Shown in pieces: positions 8,552 to 15,852 of a DNA stretch of 64,000 bases (positions within the stretch are counted from its first letter, which is position 1; each line of letters opens with the position of its first letter). The notes beneath the pieces are model-generated. The model ran no database searches, was not told where the DNA came from, and saw nothing but the letters and a program-made list of their open reading frames with translations. Source of the DNA: Synechococcus sp. JA-2-3B'a(2-13) (GTDB lineage: Bacteria; Cyanobacteriota; Cyanobacteriia; Thermostichales; Thermostichaceae). The position numbers and the translations under genes were made by a program. The stretch covers positions 577,277 to 641,276 of the forward strand of contig NC_007776.1 of NCBI RefSeq assembly GCF_000013225.1, in the 5' to 3' direction.

Positions 8552-8903
8552 TTGGGCATGGTTGACCGCCCCTCAAGTATCAACCAGACCCCAGCGACAC
8601 AGCAGGGTTGTTCTCAATGGGGGTGAACTTCCCTCTTCCCCTGGGAGAGGGGCTGGGGCGGTGCTGCTCGCGCCAGCGGGACGGAGTCCTTTCGCGCCAG
8701 CGGGACGGAGTCCTTACACTTGGGCTATTTCAAACCAACTTGCAGTGACCGTACTGGCGATCTCTACGGTTGGTTCTTGCAGTTACGGCTCAGGGAAAAT
8801 AATGGTTTAATGGTGACTTAACAGTCGAAACTTCCTGGCCCAGGCCGGAACGCTCTCGGCAGGGCCTCTTGTCATTAGCCTGGGATCCCTTCTCCCCTTG
8901 CCT
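8552..8903. other. Gap holding a tandem 24-bp pair
   Basis: About 350 bases without a gene between the protease and the betaine-binding protein. The only structure I see is the tandem pair of 24-bp units at 8668-8715 and a short GGAGAG-GGG purine run before it. The promoter of the ABC operon should lie in its right half. Confidence 0.5.
8668..8715 (+). repeat. 24-bp interspersed unit, tandem pair
   Basis: Two head-to-tail copies at 8668-8691 and 8692-8715 of the unit that starts TCGCGCCAGCGG and ends GGAGTCCTT. They are intergenic. This pair defines the 24-bp period used for the other copies. Confidence 0.95.
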
Positions 8904-9827
8904 ATGCTGAAAACCACTCGTCGCTTGGCTTTGCTGGCCCTGTCGGGGCTGGCAGCTCTTGTTCTCACTCCCCATCGCGCCAGCGGGACGGAGTCCTTAG
9001 GGGGCCTCGCCAAGCCCATTACCGTCGGCTCCAAGGACTTTACCGAGCAGTTTATTTTGGGGGAAATGTACGCCTTAGCCCTGGAGGCGGCAGGGTTCAC
9101 GGTGGAGCGCAAGCTCAACCTGGGGGGCACGCCGGTAGCCCATGCGGGCTTGTTGAGCGGCGAGATCGATCTCTACCCCGAGTACACCGGCACTGGCCTG
9201 CTGACAGTGCTCAAGTTGCCCAGCAGCGGCGACCCGGCAGAGGTGTACGCGACGGTGGCCCGCGAGTACGAGAGCCAGTTCCAACTGATTTGGCTGGATC
9301 CCGCCCCCCTGAACAACACCCAGGCCCTGGCCATGACCCGCGCCAGAGCGGCTGAGCTGGGCATTGCCACCATCTCGGACATGGTGGCCAAAGCGGGCGA
9401 GCTGGTGATGATCGGGCCGCCGGAGTTTCAAGCCCGCGAGGATGGCCTACCCGGGATCCAAGCCGTCTACGGTAATTTCCGGCTCAAGGCCTACAAAGCA
9501 GTGGATCCCGGCCTCCGCTACCAGGGCTTGGTCAATGGGGAAGCGGATGTGGCAGTGGCCTTCGGCACCGATGGAGAAATTGCCGCCTTTGACCTGGTGC
9601 TGCTGGAGGATGACAAGCAGCTTTTCCCCCCCTACCAGGTGGCGCCGGTGGTGCGCAAGGACACCCTGGAGGCCAACCCCGGCATTGCCGCTGCCTTAAA
9701 TGCCCTTTCCCCCCTGCTGACGGACGAGGTGATGCAGCGGTTGAACTACGAGGTGAGCGGCAACCGCAAGGAGCCGGCGGAGGTGGCCAGAACTTTCTTG
9801 GTGGAAGCCGGCATTCTCAAGAAATAA
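8904..9827 (+). CDS. Glycine betaine/choline-type ABC transporter substrate-binding protein (OpuBC/ProX-like)
   Basis: A 307-residue binding protein with signal peptide (LALLALSGLAALVLT) and an OpuAC-type fold. VGSKDFTEQFILGEMYALA is the classic start of the mature domain, and GEIDLYPEYTGTGL and VNGEADVAVAFGTDGEIAAFD are conserved. It binds quaternary-amine osmolytes in related systems. A 24-bp unit (8975-8998) lies in frame between signal peptide and mature domain, encoding RASGTESL, so it probably falls in a flexible segment. It is followed by an ATPase (27 bases later) and a permease, completing an importer. The start ATG at 8904 is chosen over an in-frame TTG six bases upstream. Confidence 0.88.
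   Translation: MLKTTRRLALLALSGLAALVLTPHRASGTESLGGLAKPITVGSKDFTEQFILGEMYALALEAAGFTVERKLNLGGTPVAHAGLLSGEIDLYPEYTGTGLLTVLKLPSSGDPAEVYATVAREYESQFQLIWLDPAPLNNTQALAMTRARAAELGIATISDMVAKAGELVMIGPPEFQAREDGLPGIQAVYGNFRLKAYKAVDPGLRYQGLVNGEADVAVAFGTDGEIAAFDLVLLEDDKQLFPPYQVAPVVRKDTLEANPGIAAALNALSPLLTDEVMQRLNYEVSGNRKEPAEVARTFLVEAGILKK
8975..8998 (+). repeat. 24-bp unit inside betaine-binding protein gene
   Basis: One unit in the frame that reads RASGTES-L, placed just after the signal peptide. Reading frame is preserved. Confidence 0.95.
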
Positions 9828-9853
9828 CCTTGCCTGTTGCATGAGACCCTGAG

Positions 9854-10822
9854 GTGAGCACCGTCGAGTTCGAGCGGGTATCGCTGCGCTTTCCCCACAG
9901 TTCCCAGCCGGCTGTGGAGGAGTGCAGTTTTTCCGTGGAGTCGGGCCAGTTGGTGGTCATTTTGGGGCCTTCTGGCTGCGGCAAAACCACCCTTCTGAAA
10001 ATGGTGAATCGCTTGCTGGATCCCACCCAGGGGCAGATTCGCTTGGACGGGCGGGATATCCGCCAGTTTCCCGTCACGGCTCTGCGGCAGCGGATCGGCT
10101 ATGTTATCCAGCAATCGGGGCTGTTTCCCCACATGACGGTGGCCCAGAATGTGGCGGTAGTGCCGCGACTTTTGGGATGGGCGAAGGAGCGCATCCGCGA
10201 GCGGGTGGACGAGCTGCTCAGCTTGGTTAATTTGCCCCCCCACGAGTACCGCCACCGCTACCCTGCCCAACTGTCGGGCGGACAACAACAGCGGGTGGGG
10301 CTGGCGCGGGCGCTGGCCGGGGATCCAGGGCTGCTGCTGATGGACGAGCCCTTTGGGGCCATCGACGCCATTACCCGCAGCAAGCTGCAAGAGGAGATCC
10401 TGCGCCTGCAACGGCAATTGAAAAAAACCATCCTGTTCGTCTCCCACGATGTGGAAGAGGCGCTGCGCCTGGCGGATCGCATTTTGGTGATGCAGAAGGG
10501 GCGGGTGGTGCAGTTCGACACTCCCTTTCGGCTGCTCACCCAGCCGGCTACTCCCTTTGTCAGGGAACTGCTGGGGGCAGATGACATGGTACGGCAGTTG
10601 AGTGTGCTGCGGGTGGAAACGGCGATGGCCGGGATCCCGCACAACCACAAAATCCAAGAGGGAGCGATGGTGAGGCCCCAGGCCACTTTGCGGCAAGCCT
10701 TGTCCCTGCTGTTGCGCACAGGGGCGGCAGCCCTGACGGTGTGGGAGGACGGGCGGGCCATCGGCGTTTTGACCTTGGATCACATTCGCAGCTTGGCCAT
10801 GCTGGAGGGGGGATCCGCGTGA
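9854..10822 (+). CDS. Glycine betaine-type ABC transporter ATP-binding protein (OpuBA/ProV-like)
   Basis: A 322-residue ATPase starting at GTG 9854. Walker A is GPSGCGKTT, the Q-loop is VIQQSGLFPHMTV, the signature is LSGGQQQRVGLARAL and Walker B is LLLMDEPFGAID. A C-terminal extension with TLRQALSLLLRTGAAALTVW and AIGVLTLDHI looks like one CBS-type module, as in ProV/OpuA ATPases that sense ionic strength. It powers the importer with the binding protein upstream and the permease downstream, whose GTG start overlaps the stop codon (GTGA). Confidence 0.92.
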   Translation: MSTVEFERVSLRFPHSSQPAVEECSFSVESGQLVVILGPSGCGKTTLLKMVNRLLDPTQGQIRLDGRDIRQFPVTALRQRIGYVIQQSGLFPHMTVAQNVAVVPRLLGWAKERIRERVDELLSLVNLPPHEYRHRYPAQLSGGQQQRVGLARALAGDPGLLLMDEPFGAIDAITRSKLQEEILRLQRQLKKTILFVSHDVEEALRLADRILVMQKGRVVQFDTPFRLLTQPATPFVRELLGADDMVRQLSVLRVETAMAGIPHNHKIQEGAMVRPQATLRQALSLLLRTGAAALTVWEDGRAIGVLTLDHIRSLAMLEGGSA

Positions 10823-11436
10823 GCTATCTCCTCAACCACCCCGGCCTGATGTGGCAGCTCACCCAAGAGCATCTGGCGATGGTGGGGATGACCTTGGGCA
10901 TGGCGGTGGTGCTGGCGGTGCCGCTGGCTCTGCTGGTTCACCACGTGCGCTGGTTGGCCCTGTCGGTCATGGGGATCCTCAGCATCCTGTACACAGTGCC
11001 CAGCCTGGCTTTGATCATTTTGTTGGTGCCCTGGCTTGGCCTCAATGCCCGCTCGGTGGTGGTGGCGATGGTGATCTACACGCAGGTGATCTTGGTGCGC
11101 CATTTTTGCGTGGGCCTGCGCTCGGTCGAGCCTGCCATCCTGGAAGCTGCCAAGGGCATGGGGATGAACCTCTGGCAACGGTGGTGGCAGGTGCAGGTGC
11201 CGCTCATGCTGCCCATTGTTTTGGCAGGGCTGCGGCTGGCGGCAATTGTGGCCATTGCCATTGCCACCGTGGGCGCCAAGTTTGGGGCAGGGGGACTGGG
11301 AACCCTGCTGTTCGATGGCATTGCCCAGGCCGGTCGCTACGACAAGATCTGGGCCGGATCCCTGGCGGTGGGATCCCTGGCCTTGCTGGTGAACACAGCC
11401 TTGCTCAGCCTGGAATGGGCGGCCCGTCGTGGCTGA
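10819..11436 (+). CDS. Glycine betaine-type ABC transporter permease (OpuBB/ProW-like)
   Basis: The 205-residue membrane protein begins at GTG 10819, overlapping the ATPase stop by four bases. It has about five hydrophobic segments and the BPD_transp_1 fold. The conserved EAA loop is EAAKGMGMNLWQRWWQVQVP, which contacts the ATPase. The length fits single-domain OpuBB/OpuCB permeases. An osmoprotectant substrate is inferred from family; no second permease gene is present, so it would act as a homodimer. Confidence 0.9.
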   Translation: MSYLLNHPGLMWQLTQEHLAMVGMTLGMAVVLAVPLALLVHHVRWLALSVMGILSILYTVPSLALIILLVPWLGLNARSVVVAMVIYTQVILVRHFCVGLRSVEPAILEAAKGMGMNLWQRWWQVQVPLMLPIVLAGLRLAAIVAIAIATVGAKFGAGGLGTLLFDGIAQAGRYDKIWAGSLAVGSLALLVNTALLSLEWAARRG

Positions 11437-11448
11437 GGGGGTAGACTT

Positions 11449-11472
11449 AAGGACTCCGTCCCGCTGGCGCGA
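11449..11472 (-). repeat. 24-bp unit, intergenic
   Basis: One unit in the gap between the permease and sigma-factor genes, in the AAGGACTCC...GCGCGA orientation, followed by TCGGG so that the junction reads GCGATCG. Confidence 0.95.
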
Positions 11473-11519
11473 TCGGGCAGGTTTATCCTCTAGTTGTGTG
11501 GGGCGAAACTGGGTGTAGC

Positions 11520-12185
11520 ATGGGTGAGCAACCAGGGACTCCGTCCCGCTGGCGTGAGCGGGTGAGAGATTGGTCATCCCGCGCCGATTGGGAGCTGATG
11601 GAAGCGCTCAAGGCGGGGCAACCTGCTGCTCTGGCTGCGCTCTACGATCGCTATGCCGGCTTGGTCTATGGGCTGGCCTTCAAGATCCTGGGCCACGTGG
11701 CCGAGGCAGAAGACCTGACTCAGGAGGTGTTTGTCGAGCTGTGGCGCAAGGTTGGCTGTGATCCAAGGACTCCGTCCGAGTCGCGCGAGCGGCGGGGATC
11801 CCTGAGCAGTTTTTTGTGCATCCTGACCCGCTCGCGGGCCATTGACCGTCTGCGTTCTCAGGGCAGCCACCAACTTCTTTTGAAACGCTGGCAGACCATT
11901 CTCAGCGCCGATCGCGTCAGCGGGACGGAGTCCTTTAGCAAGACTCGGTTCCCTTTTGAGCAGGTTTCCATCGAGGAGCGGCGGCAAGCGGTGCAAGCGG
12001 CCCTCAGCCAATTGCCCGAAAACCAACGGCAGATCCTGGAGTTGCTCTATTACCAAGGGTTGAGCCAGGCGGACATTGCTCGCCAATTGGGGATCCCGTT
12101 GGGGACGGTTAAGACCCGCTCTCGCCAAGCTCTCTGCAAATTGCGGGGATCCCTGCGCGCCCTTCTGGGTTTCTGCTCGCGTTAG
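11520..12185 (+). CDS. ECF-type (group 4) sigma factor carrying several 24-bp units
   Basis: A 221-residue sigma factor. Region 2 is LYDRYAGLVYGLAFKILG followed by EAEDLTQEVFVELWRKV, and region 4 is LPENQRQILELLYYQGLSQ with the helix-turn-helix DIARQLGIPLGTVKTR. It directs RNA polymerase to alternative promoters, and the next gene encodes an RskA-like anti-sigma, so stress control by sequestration is expected. Units lie in frame at the N-terminus (PGTPSRWRER), after region 2 start (a diverged copy at 11765) and in the region 2-4 linker (DRVSGTESF). The stop codon TAG itself lies in a further unit at 12177. Start 11520 (ATG) is preferred to a GTG at 11496. Confidence 0.88.
   Translation: MGEQPGTPSRWRERVRDWSSRADWELMEALKAGQPAALAALYDRYAGLVYGLAFKILGHVAEAEDLTQEVFVELWRKVGCDPRTPSESRERRGSLSSFLCILTRSRAIDRLRSQGSHQLLLKRWQTILSADRVSGTESFSKTRFPFEQVSIEERRQAVQAALSQLPENQRQILELLYYQGLSQADIARQLGIPLGTVKTRSRQALCKLRGSLRALLGFCSR
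11534..11557 (-). repeat. 24-bp unit at N-terminus of sigma gene
   Basis: A near-consensus unit read by the sigma frame as GTPSRWRE, at residues 6-13. Confidence 0.9.
11765..11788 (-). repeat. Diverged 24-bp unit in sigma gene
   Basis: Begins AAGGACTCCGTCC and ends GCGCGA but differs in the middle (GAGTC instead of CGCTG). The sigma frame reads RTPSESRERR here. Confidence 0.7.
11912..11935 (+). repeat. 24-bp unit in sigma region 2-4 linker
   Basis: Variant with GTCAGC in place of GCCAGC. The sigma frame reads RVSGTES-F in the linker between the two DNA-binding domains. Confidence 0.92.
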
Positions 12186-12224
12186 CGGGACCGCGTCCTT
12201 TCGCGTTAGCGGGACGGAGTCCTA
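12177..12224 (+). repeat. Tandem 24-bp units supplying the sigma stop codon
   Basis: Two GTTAGC-variant units (12177-12200 and 12201-12224). The TAG at 12183-12185 inside the first unit terminates the sigma factor gene, which reads CSR then stop. Confidence 0.92.
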
Positions 12225-12251
12225 GGTTTGGAGTTGAGTTCTGGTGTCGGG

Positions 12252-13082
12252 ATGGCCATGTCTGATCGCGTCAGCGGGACGGAGTCCTTTCGCGTCGGCG
12301 GGACGGAGTCCTTATCCACCTCGCCCCCTTTAACAGAGGAACGGGAAGAACTGGCCGGCTATCTGCTGGGGGACTTATCTCCTGAACAGGCGAGTGCTCT
12401 AGAGGCACGCCTAACTCAAGACCCTCGGCTGGTGGCCGAGCTGCAAGCTATGCAAGAAACCTTGGAGTTGTTGCCCTACGGATTGCCAGGAGTGCTCCCG
12501 CCCGCCAGCTTGCGCGACCAGGTGATGGCAGAGGTGGGGGCTATGGGCTTGCGCGAACAGGAGATGGCCATCCCCCTTCACTCCCCATTGCCTGCTTTTG
12601 GGGTTGGGTGGCGCTGGCTGGGAGGCTTGGTGGCGGCAATTTTGGTTCTGCTCAGCTTAGACAACTGGCGACTGCGGCAAGCACTGCAACTGGCCCAGCT
12701 AGAATCGGTGCGGGCATTATCCCATCTCTTGCAACAGCCGGGATCCCGTCTGGTGCATTTGCAGGGGGAGGTGGGGACGGCCAATGTGCTGTTTCGCCCA
12801 GGAGACTGGCAGGAGGTTATCTTGGCCGCACGGGATCTGCCCCAACCGGTGGCGGGGGAGCGCTACTCCCTCTGGCTCAAGCTGGATAATGGCGAGTTCC
12901 TCCACTGTGGTGACTTTCAGGTGGATGCTCAAGGCTCTGCTCTGGTGGCCCTACGCCCATCCCGCACGTTGCCGGCAGGTACCCGCGCCCAAGAGCTGCT
13001 GGTCGCGACCGGTTCCCGCCAACTGCCCGCTCGCGCTACTCGGACGGAGTCCTTGAAACCCCTTCTGACGGGCAAGGTGTGA
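12252..13082 (+). CDS. RskA-like anti-sigma factor
   Basis: A membrane-bound anti-sigma of about 276 residues. The cytoplasmic N-terminal part has EREELAGYLLGDLSPEQ and ARLTQDPRLVAEL, typical of anti-sigma-K type zinc-less domains. A transmembrane helix (WLGGLVAAILVLLSL) follows, then an extracytoplasmic RskA C-terminal domain (RPGDWQEVILAARDLPQP, YSLWLKLDNGEF). It should hold the ECF sigma factor encoded just upstream. Two tandem 24-bp units encode RVSGTESFRVGGTESL near the N-terminus, and one lies near the C-terminus (RATRTESL). ATG 12252 or 12258 could start; a TTG at 12228 is also in frame. Confidence 0.83.
   Translation: MAMSDRVSGTESFRVGGTESLSTSPPLTEEREELAGYLLGDLSPEQASALEARLTQDPRLVAELQAMQETLELLPYGLPGVLPPASLRDQVMAEVGAMGLREQEMAIPLHSPLPAFGVGWRWLGGLVAAILVLLSLDNWRLRQALQLAQLESVRALSHLLQQPGSRLVHLQGEVGTANVLFRPGDWQEVILAARDLPQPVAGERYSLWLKLDNGEFLHCGDFQVDAQGSALVALRPSRTLPAGTRAQELLVATGSRQLPARATRTESLKPLLTGKV
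12266..12313 (+). repeat. Tandem 24-bp units at anti-sigma N-terminus
   Basis: Units at 12266-12289 (GTCAGC variant) and 12290-12313 (GTCGGC variant), both read in the SGTES/GGTES frame. Confidence 0.93.
13031..13054 (+). repeat. 24-bp unit near anti-sigma C-terminus
   Basis: Diverged unit (CTACTC in the variable part), read as RATRTESL close to the end of the protein. Confidence 0.85.
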
Positions 13083-13083
13083 G

Positions 13084-13770
13084 GTGAGAGGAAGGGTTGA
13101 CCTGCGGAGGTTGGCTGTGCTGGTGGGGGCGCTACTGGCCCTTCTGGCCTTGTGGTGGACGGATCCCACGCCAACAACCCTAAGCCAATACGTTACTTCT
13201 TTGCAGGAGCGCACTCCTTCTCAACTCCACAACATTCGCCGAGCCGTCCAAAGCCTGGATGGAGTTTACATCATGCCTGCGACACGCTCACAGGAACAGG
13301 CAGAAGTGATTTTTTCCTTCAACCAAGTGGTGGGGCCGCGCAGCCTGGAACGAGGCTATGTGCCCGCGCCGGTGTTTATGGTGGCCGAAACCCTGGATTC
13401 GGTTGGGGGAGGAATCTGTCAGGTGTCCTCTAGCCTTTACAATGCCGCTCTGTTGGCAGGGCTGGAGGTGGTGGAGAGGCACCCCCATTACCGGCAGGTA
13501 GAGTCGGTGCCCCCTGGCTTAGATGCCACCGTTTGGTACGGCTTGGCCGACCTCAAGCTGCGCAACCCTTTCCCCTGGCCGGTGCGCCTACGAGTTCAGA
13601 TCCGCGGCCCAAACCTGATTGTGTCCGTGCTGGGACGGGGATCCCGCCACGCCCTGAGGATCCCACCCATCCGTGTAGAGGGGCACCGGCTGGATCCCCA
13701 GCATTTGCAGGTGAGCGTGTATCGGGGTAACGAGCGCCTCTCCCAAGATCGCTATGTCGTTGCTCCCTAG
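13084..13770 (+). CDS. VanW-family protein
   Basis: A 228-residue protein starting at GTG 13084, one base after the anti-sigma stop. An N-terminal hydrophobic helix (LAVLVGALLALLALWW) is followed by a VanW domain. Its hallmark is visible as ETLDSVGGGICQVSSSLYNA, with FSFNQVVGP before and ERHPHYRQVESVPPGLDATV after. VanW domains are found in cell-envelope proteins, sometimes with peptidoglycan-binding modules; the biochemical role is not established. Tight spacing implies co-transcription with the sigma/anti-sigma pair, which suggests an envelope-stress theme (inference). Confidence 0.9.
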   Translation: MRGRVDLRRLAVLVGALLALLALWWTDPTPTTLSQYVTSLQERTPSQLHNIRRAVQSLDGVYIMPATRSQEQAEVIFSFNQVVGPRSLERGYVPAPVFMVAETLDSVGGGICQVSSSLYNAALLAGLEVVERHPHYRQVESVPPGLDATVWYGLADLKLRNPFPWPVRLRVQIRGPNLIVSVLGRGSRHALRIPPIRVEGHRLDPQHLQVSVYRGNERLSQDRYVVAP

Positions 13771-13777
13771 CCTCTCA

Positions 13778-13801
13778 TCGCGCCAGCGGGACGGAGTCCT
13801 T
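13778..13801 (+). repeat. 24-bp unit, intergenic
   Basis: One consensus unit eight bases after the VanW stop codon. Confidence 0.95.
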
Positions 13802-14015
13802 TTTTCGCCCCATTGGCCCCCTACTTCAGCGTCTCAGGAGCAGCTCCCCAGCAACCTCCACACAGGGATCCATGTTAATTTCTACACCAACATGGTTAGC
13901 GACAGGGTCGGCGACAAGCCTCAAACCCTGATTCTTCCGTTGACCCGGTCGATCCCGCTCTGGGCAAGGGTTTCAGGCCCCTCGGCGGAGAAAAATAAGG
14001 GGAAATTGCAGCCGT

Positions 14016-14039
14016 TCGCGCCAGCGGGACGGAGTCCTT
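14016..14039 (+). repeat. 24-bp unit, intergenic
   Basis: One consensus unit between the two copies of the 22-base direct repeat. Confidence 0.95.
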
Positions 14040-14103
14040 AAACGAGACCCTGTCGATCTAGGCCCCTGGATCCCGCTCTGGGCAAGGGTTATAATCGGCG
14101 GAA

Positions 14104-14139
14104 GTCGCTTCCTTTCGGGGCAGTGGAATTAATGAAAAC
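14104..14139 (+). repeat. CRISPR-repeat-like orphan sequence
   Basis: A 36-base segment beginning GTCGCTTCC and ending ATTAATGAAAAC, with the inner CTTTCGGGG. It matches the segment at 14869-14904 at 28 of 36 positions. The GAAAC-type end is typical of cyanobacterial CRISPR repeats. It is unlike the active array repeat at 27.4 kb. Confidence 0.5.
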
Positions 14140-14598
14140 TCAATGGAAAATTAATCGAGCCAAGCGAATAACTATTAAAATGAAGATTATCAAATAGCAA
14201 ACAAATGTAGCGATACTCGTGGTTAAAAATAGAACTCCGCCCCATTTCCGGAGGAGAGGCTCCAGAAAGTTCGTGCATGGGAGGAGACGAATAGTCCACT
14301 TTACACTGGTATCATCGCCATCGAATTGAAATAACCAGGCCCAAAGATAGAAAAAATGAGTCGCGAGGTAGAGCGCAATATCGCTCTTTCTTGATTCAAA
14401 AACGCTAATGAATGTGATCATCAAAGCTATATGCACAAATGCCCATAAAGTAAGCAGCAAAATAAGCAGCGCTCCAAACATCATTAGAAGCCAACCGGCG
14501 ACTCCAAGACGCATGAGAAACAGGGCACAGACAAAAAGGATCTCCACTCCAACTAGGAGAAGTTTGGTTGGTGTATTCAGGCTTTCATGTTCTACCAT
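14140..14598 (-). CDS. Hypothetical integral membrane protein, AT-rich
   Basis: A 152-residue protein starting at ATG 14598, which has AGGAAG at good spacing; an in-frame ATG at 14643 is possible. Three or four hydrophobic helices are visible: LLLVGVEILFVCALFLM, WLLMMFGALLILLLTLW and SIATFVCYLIIFILIVI. I recognise no family. The base composition is clearly more AT-rich than the neighbours. The gene lies between two CRISPR-repeat-like segments beside the CRISPR operon, which suggests acquisition by transfer. Function unknown. Confidence 0.55.
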   Translation of the reverse strand: MVEHESLNTPTKLLLVGVEILFVCALFLMRLGVAGWLLMMFGALLILLLTLWAFVHIALMITFISVFESRKSDIALYLATHFFYLWAWLFQFDGDDTSVKWTIRLLPCTNFLEPLLRKWGGVLFLTTSIATFVCYLIIFILIVIRLARLIFH

Positions 14599-14868
14599 AT
14601 TACTTCCTTTTTTCGCGTTGTTCGTAATATGTGTCTCAGACAAGCTTAATAACTGCAGACGTGATGATCTAGATCTGATCTGGCACTTTTGGCAGGGGTA
14701 GTTGAAACGGATGATGGTCGAAGCGAATACGCTGTACTCGGTAATTTCCTGTTAATGGAACCGATCCTGAGCCGCAAGCAACTTCCACGCCACCCGGATC
14801 AACCGTTGTTCCGAATGCGATACCTTATTTTATGTAGGTTTGCGTAGCAAAAACCCTATACCTGATAA

Positions 14869-14904
14869 GTCACTTCCCTTTGGGGAAGCGGGATTCATGG
14901 AAAC
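14869..14904 (+). repeat. CRISPR-repeat-like orphan sequence
   Basis: A 36-base partner of 14104-14139, beginning GTCACTTCCCTTTGGGG and ending ATTCATGGAAAC, with an internal CTTCCC/GGGAAG pairing. It ends two bases before the stop codon of the CARF gene. Confidence 0.5.
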
Positions 14905-14906
14905 AC

Positions 14907-15803
14907 TCAAAGCAGACGGCCCAAGCGTTGCCGCAATTCGGTGGCAGCCAGCTCTAGGTGCTCGGGGGTGTAGCCGGTGGTTTCTACTCTGACAGCGAGG
15001 TGGGTGTCCTGGCTCTCGTGGAGGTGGATCCACAGAATGTGGCGGCCATCTTCGGTTTTGCGGTTTGAGGCTTTGACGCTGTTTTTGGGGGCAGCGTAGG
15101 CGTGTGGATCGTATCGAACCAGATCCACCCAGGGAATGTCTCGCAGGAGTCTTTCCACTTTGGCCCAACTGCGGGGTCGGTGATGGCTGGCATCGCTTCG
15201 GATTTGGATGATCTGGGAGCGATCTCGGCCTGAATCGGGGAGATCTGCCCGTGGGATCCGGGGCTGAACTTGCGGCTGTAGGTAGGGCAAGTAGACCAGG
15301 GATTTGTATTGCTCATGGATGTAGCAAACCGGGACCCCCAATTGGCTGCCCACCACAGCCATGATCATGGCTTGGGCTTTAAACCCGCCGGTAGCGGCAA
15401 AGGTGACGATCCCCCTGGCGCTCTCTGCCAACTGTTTCAACAGCTCGGCCATCCGCTCCAGTGAGGATCCCTCTAGCTCGTAGTTGATGCCGGGAAGGGG
15501 AACCAAAGAGACCTGCTGCTGACCCAGCTCTTGCTCAAAAAAGAGCTTCAAAATCTGGGCACACTCCAATCCGTCGGGGGTTTCTGAGTGCAGCAAAATC
15601 AAGGCATCATTCGAGGTGGGATCCAGCTGCAAGTAGGTGTTGGTTTCGGCGCTGATCAGCTCCAGATCGGTTCTTTTCATCCAGGCCAGCGCTTGCTCCG
15701 GATCCCCAATGGTTTTTTGTCCCAGCCAGGGGCGCTGCGGCTCTAGGTTCTTGTCGGGATTGGTGAGCAAGGAAGTGCCCACCGTCATGATGATGGTCTG
15801 CAT
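14907..15803 (-). CDS. APE2256-family CARF-domain protein (type III CRISPR ancillary)
   Basis: The 298-residue protein begins MQTIIMTVGTSLLTN, the hallmark of the APE2256 (TIGR02619) CRISPR-associated family, which has a CARF Rossmann fold. Other fold-defining segments are DALILLHSET, GIVTFAATGGFKAQAMIM and VPVCYIHEQYKSLVYLP. Family members in Sulfolobus (for example Sso1393) bind and slowly cleave cyclic tetra-adenylate. Here it could be a ring nuclease or a sensor-effector for the signal made by the Cas10 at the head of the operon. It is the last operon gene. A decayed paralogue carrying extra 24-bp units lies at 47324-48285. Confidence 0.85.
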   Translation of the reverse strand: MQTIIMTVGTSLLTNPDKNLEPQRPWLGQKTIGDPEQALAWMKRTDLELISAETNTYLQLDPTSNDALILLHSETPDGLECAQILKLFFEQELGQQQVSLVPLPGINYELEGSSLERMAELLKQLAESARGIVTFAATGGFKAQAMIMAVVGSQLGVPVCYIHEQYKSLVYLPYLQPQVQPRIPRADLPDSGRDRSQIIQIRSDASHHRPRSWAKVERLLRDIPWVDLVRYDPHAYAAPKNSVKASNRKTEDGRHILWIHLHESQDTHLAVRVETTGYTPEHLELAATELRQRLGRLL

Positions 15804-15852
15804 GGATGGCCGGTTAACTCAAACTTTTCGAGGGCTCTGTTCCGCTTTGTGC

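Larger units (their letters stand above)
13771..14139. repeat. Gene-free gap with direct repeats
   Basis: About 370 bases with no gene. Besides 24-bp units at 13778 and 14016 it holds a 22-base direct repeat (13951-13972 and 14069-14090, core GATCCCGCTCTGGGCAAGGG). Each copy is preceded by a similar GACCC-GTCGATC stretch. A CRISPR-repeat-like segment ends the gap at 14104-14139. Confidence 0.75.

Noticed and set aside
8668-8715. 24-bp tandem pair as a CRISPR array or REP element
   Set aside because: There are no spacers between copies, units sit inside coding frames, and they are shorter than CRISPR repeats.
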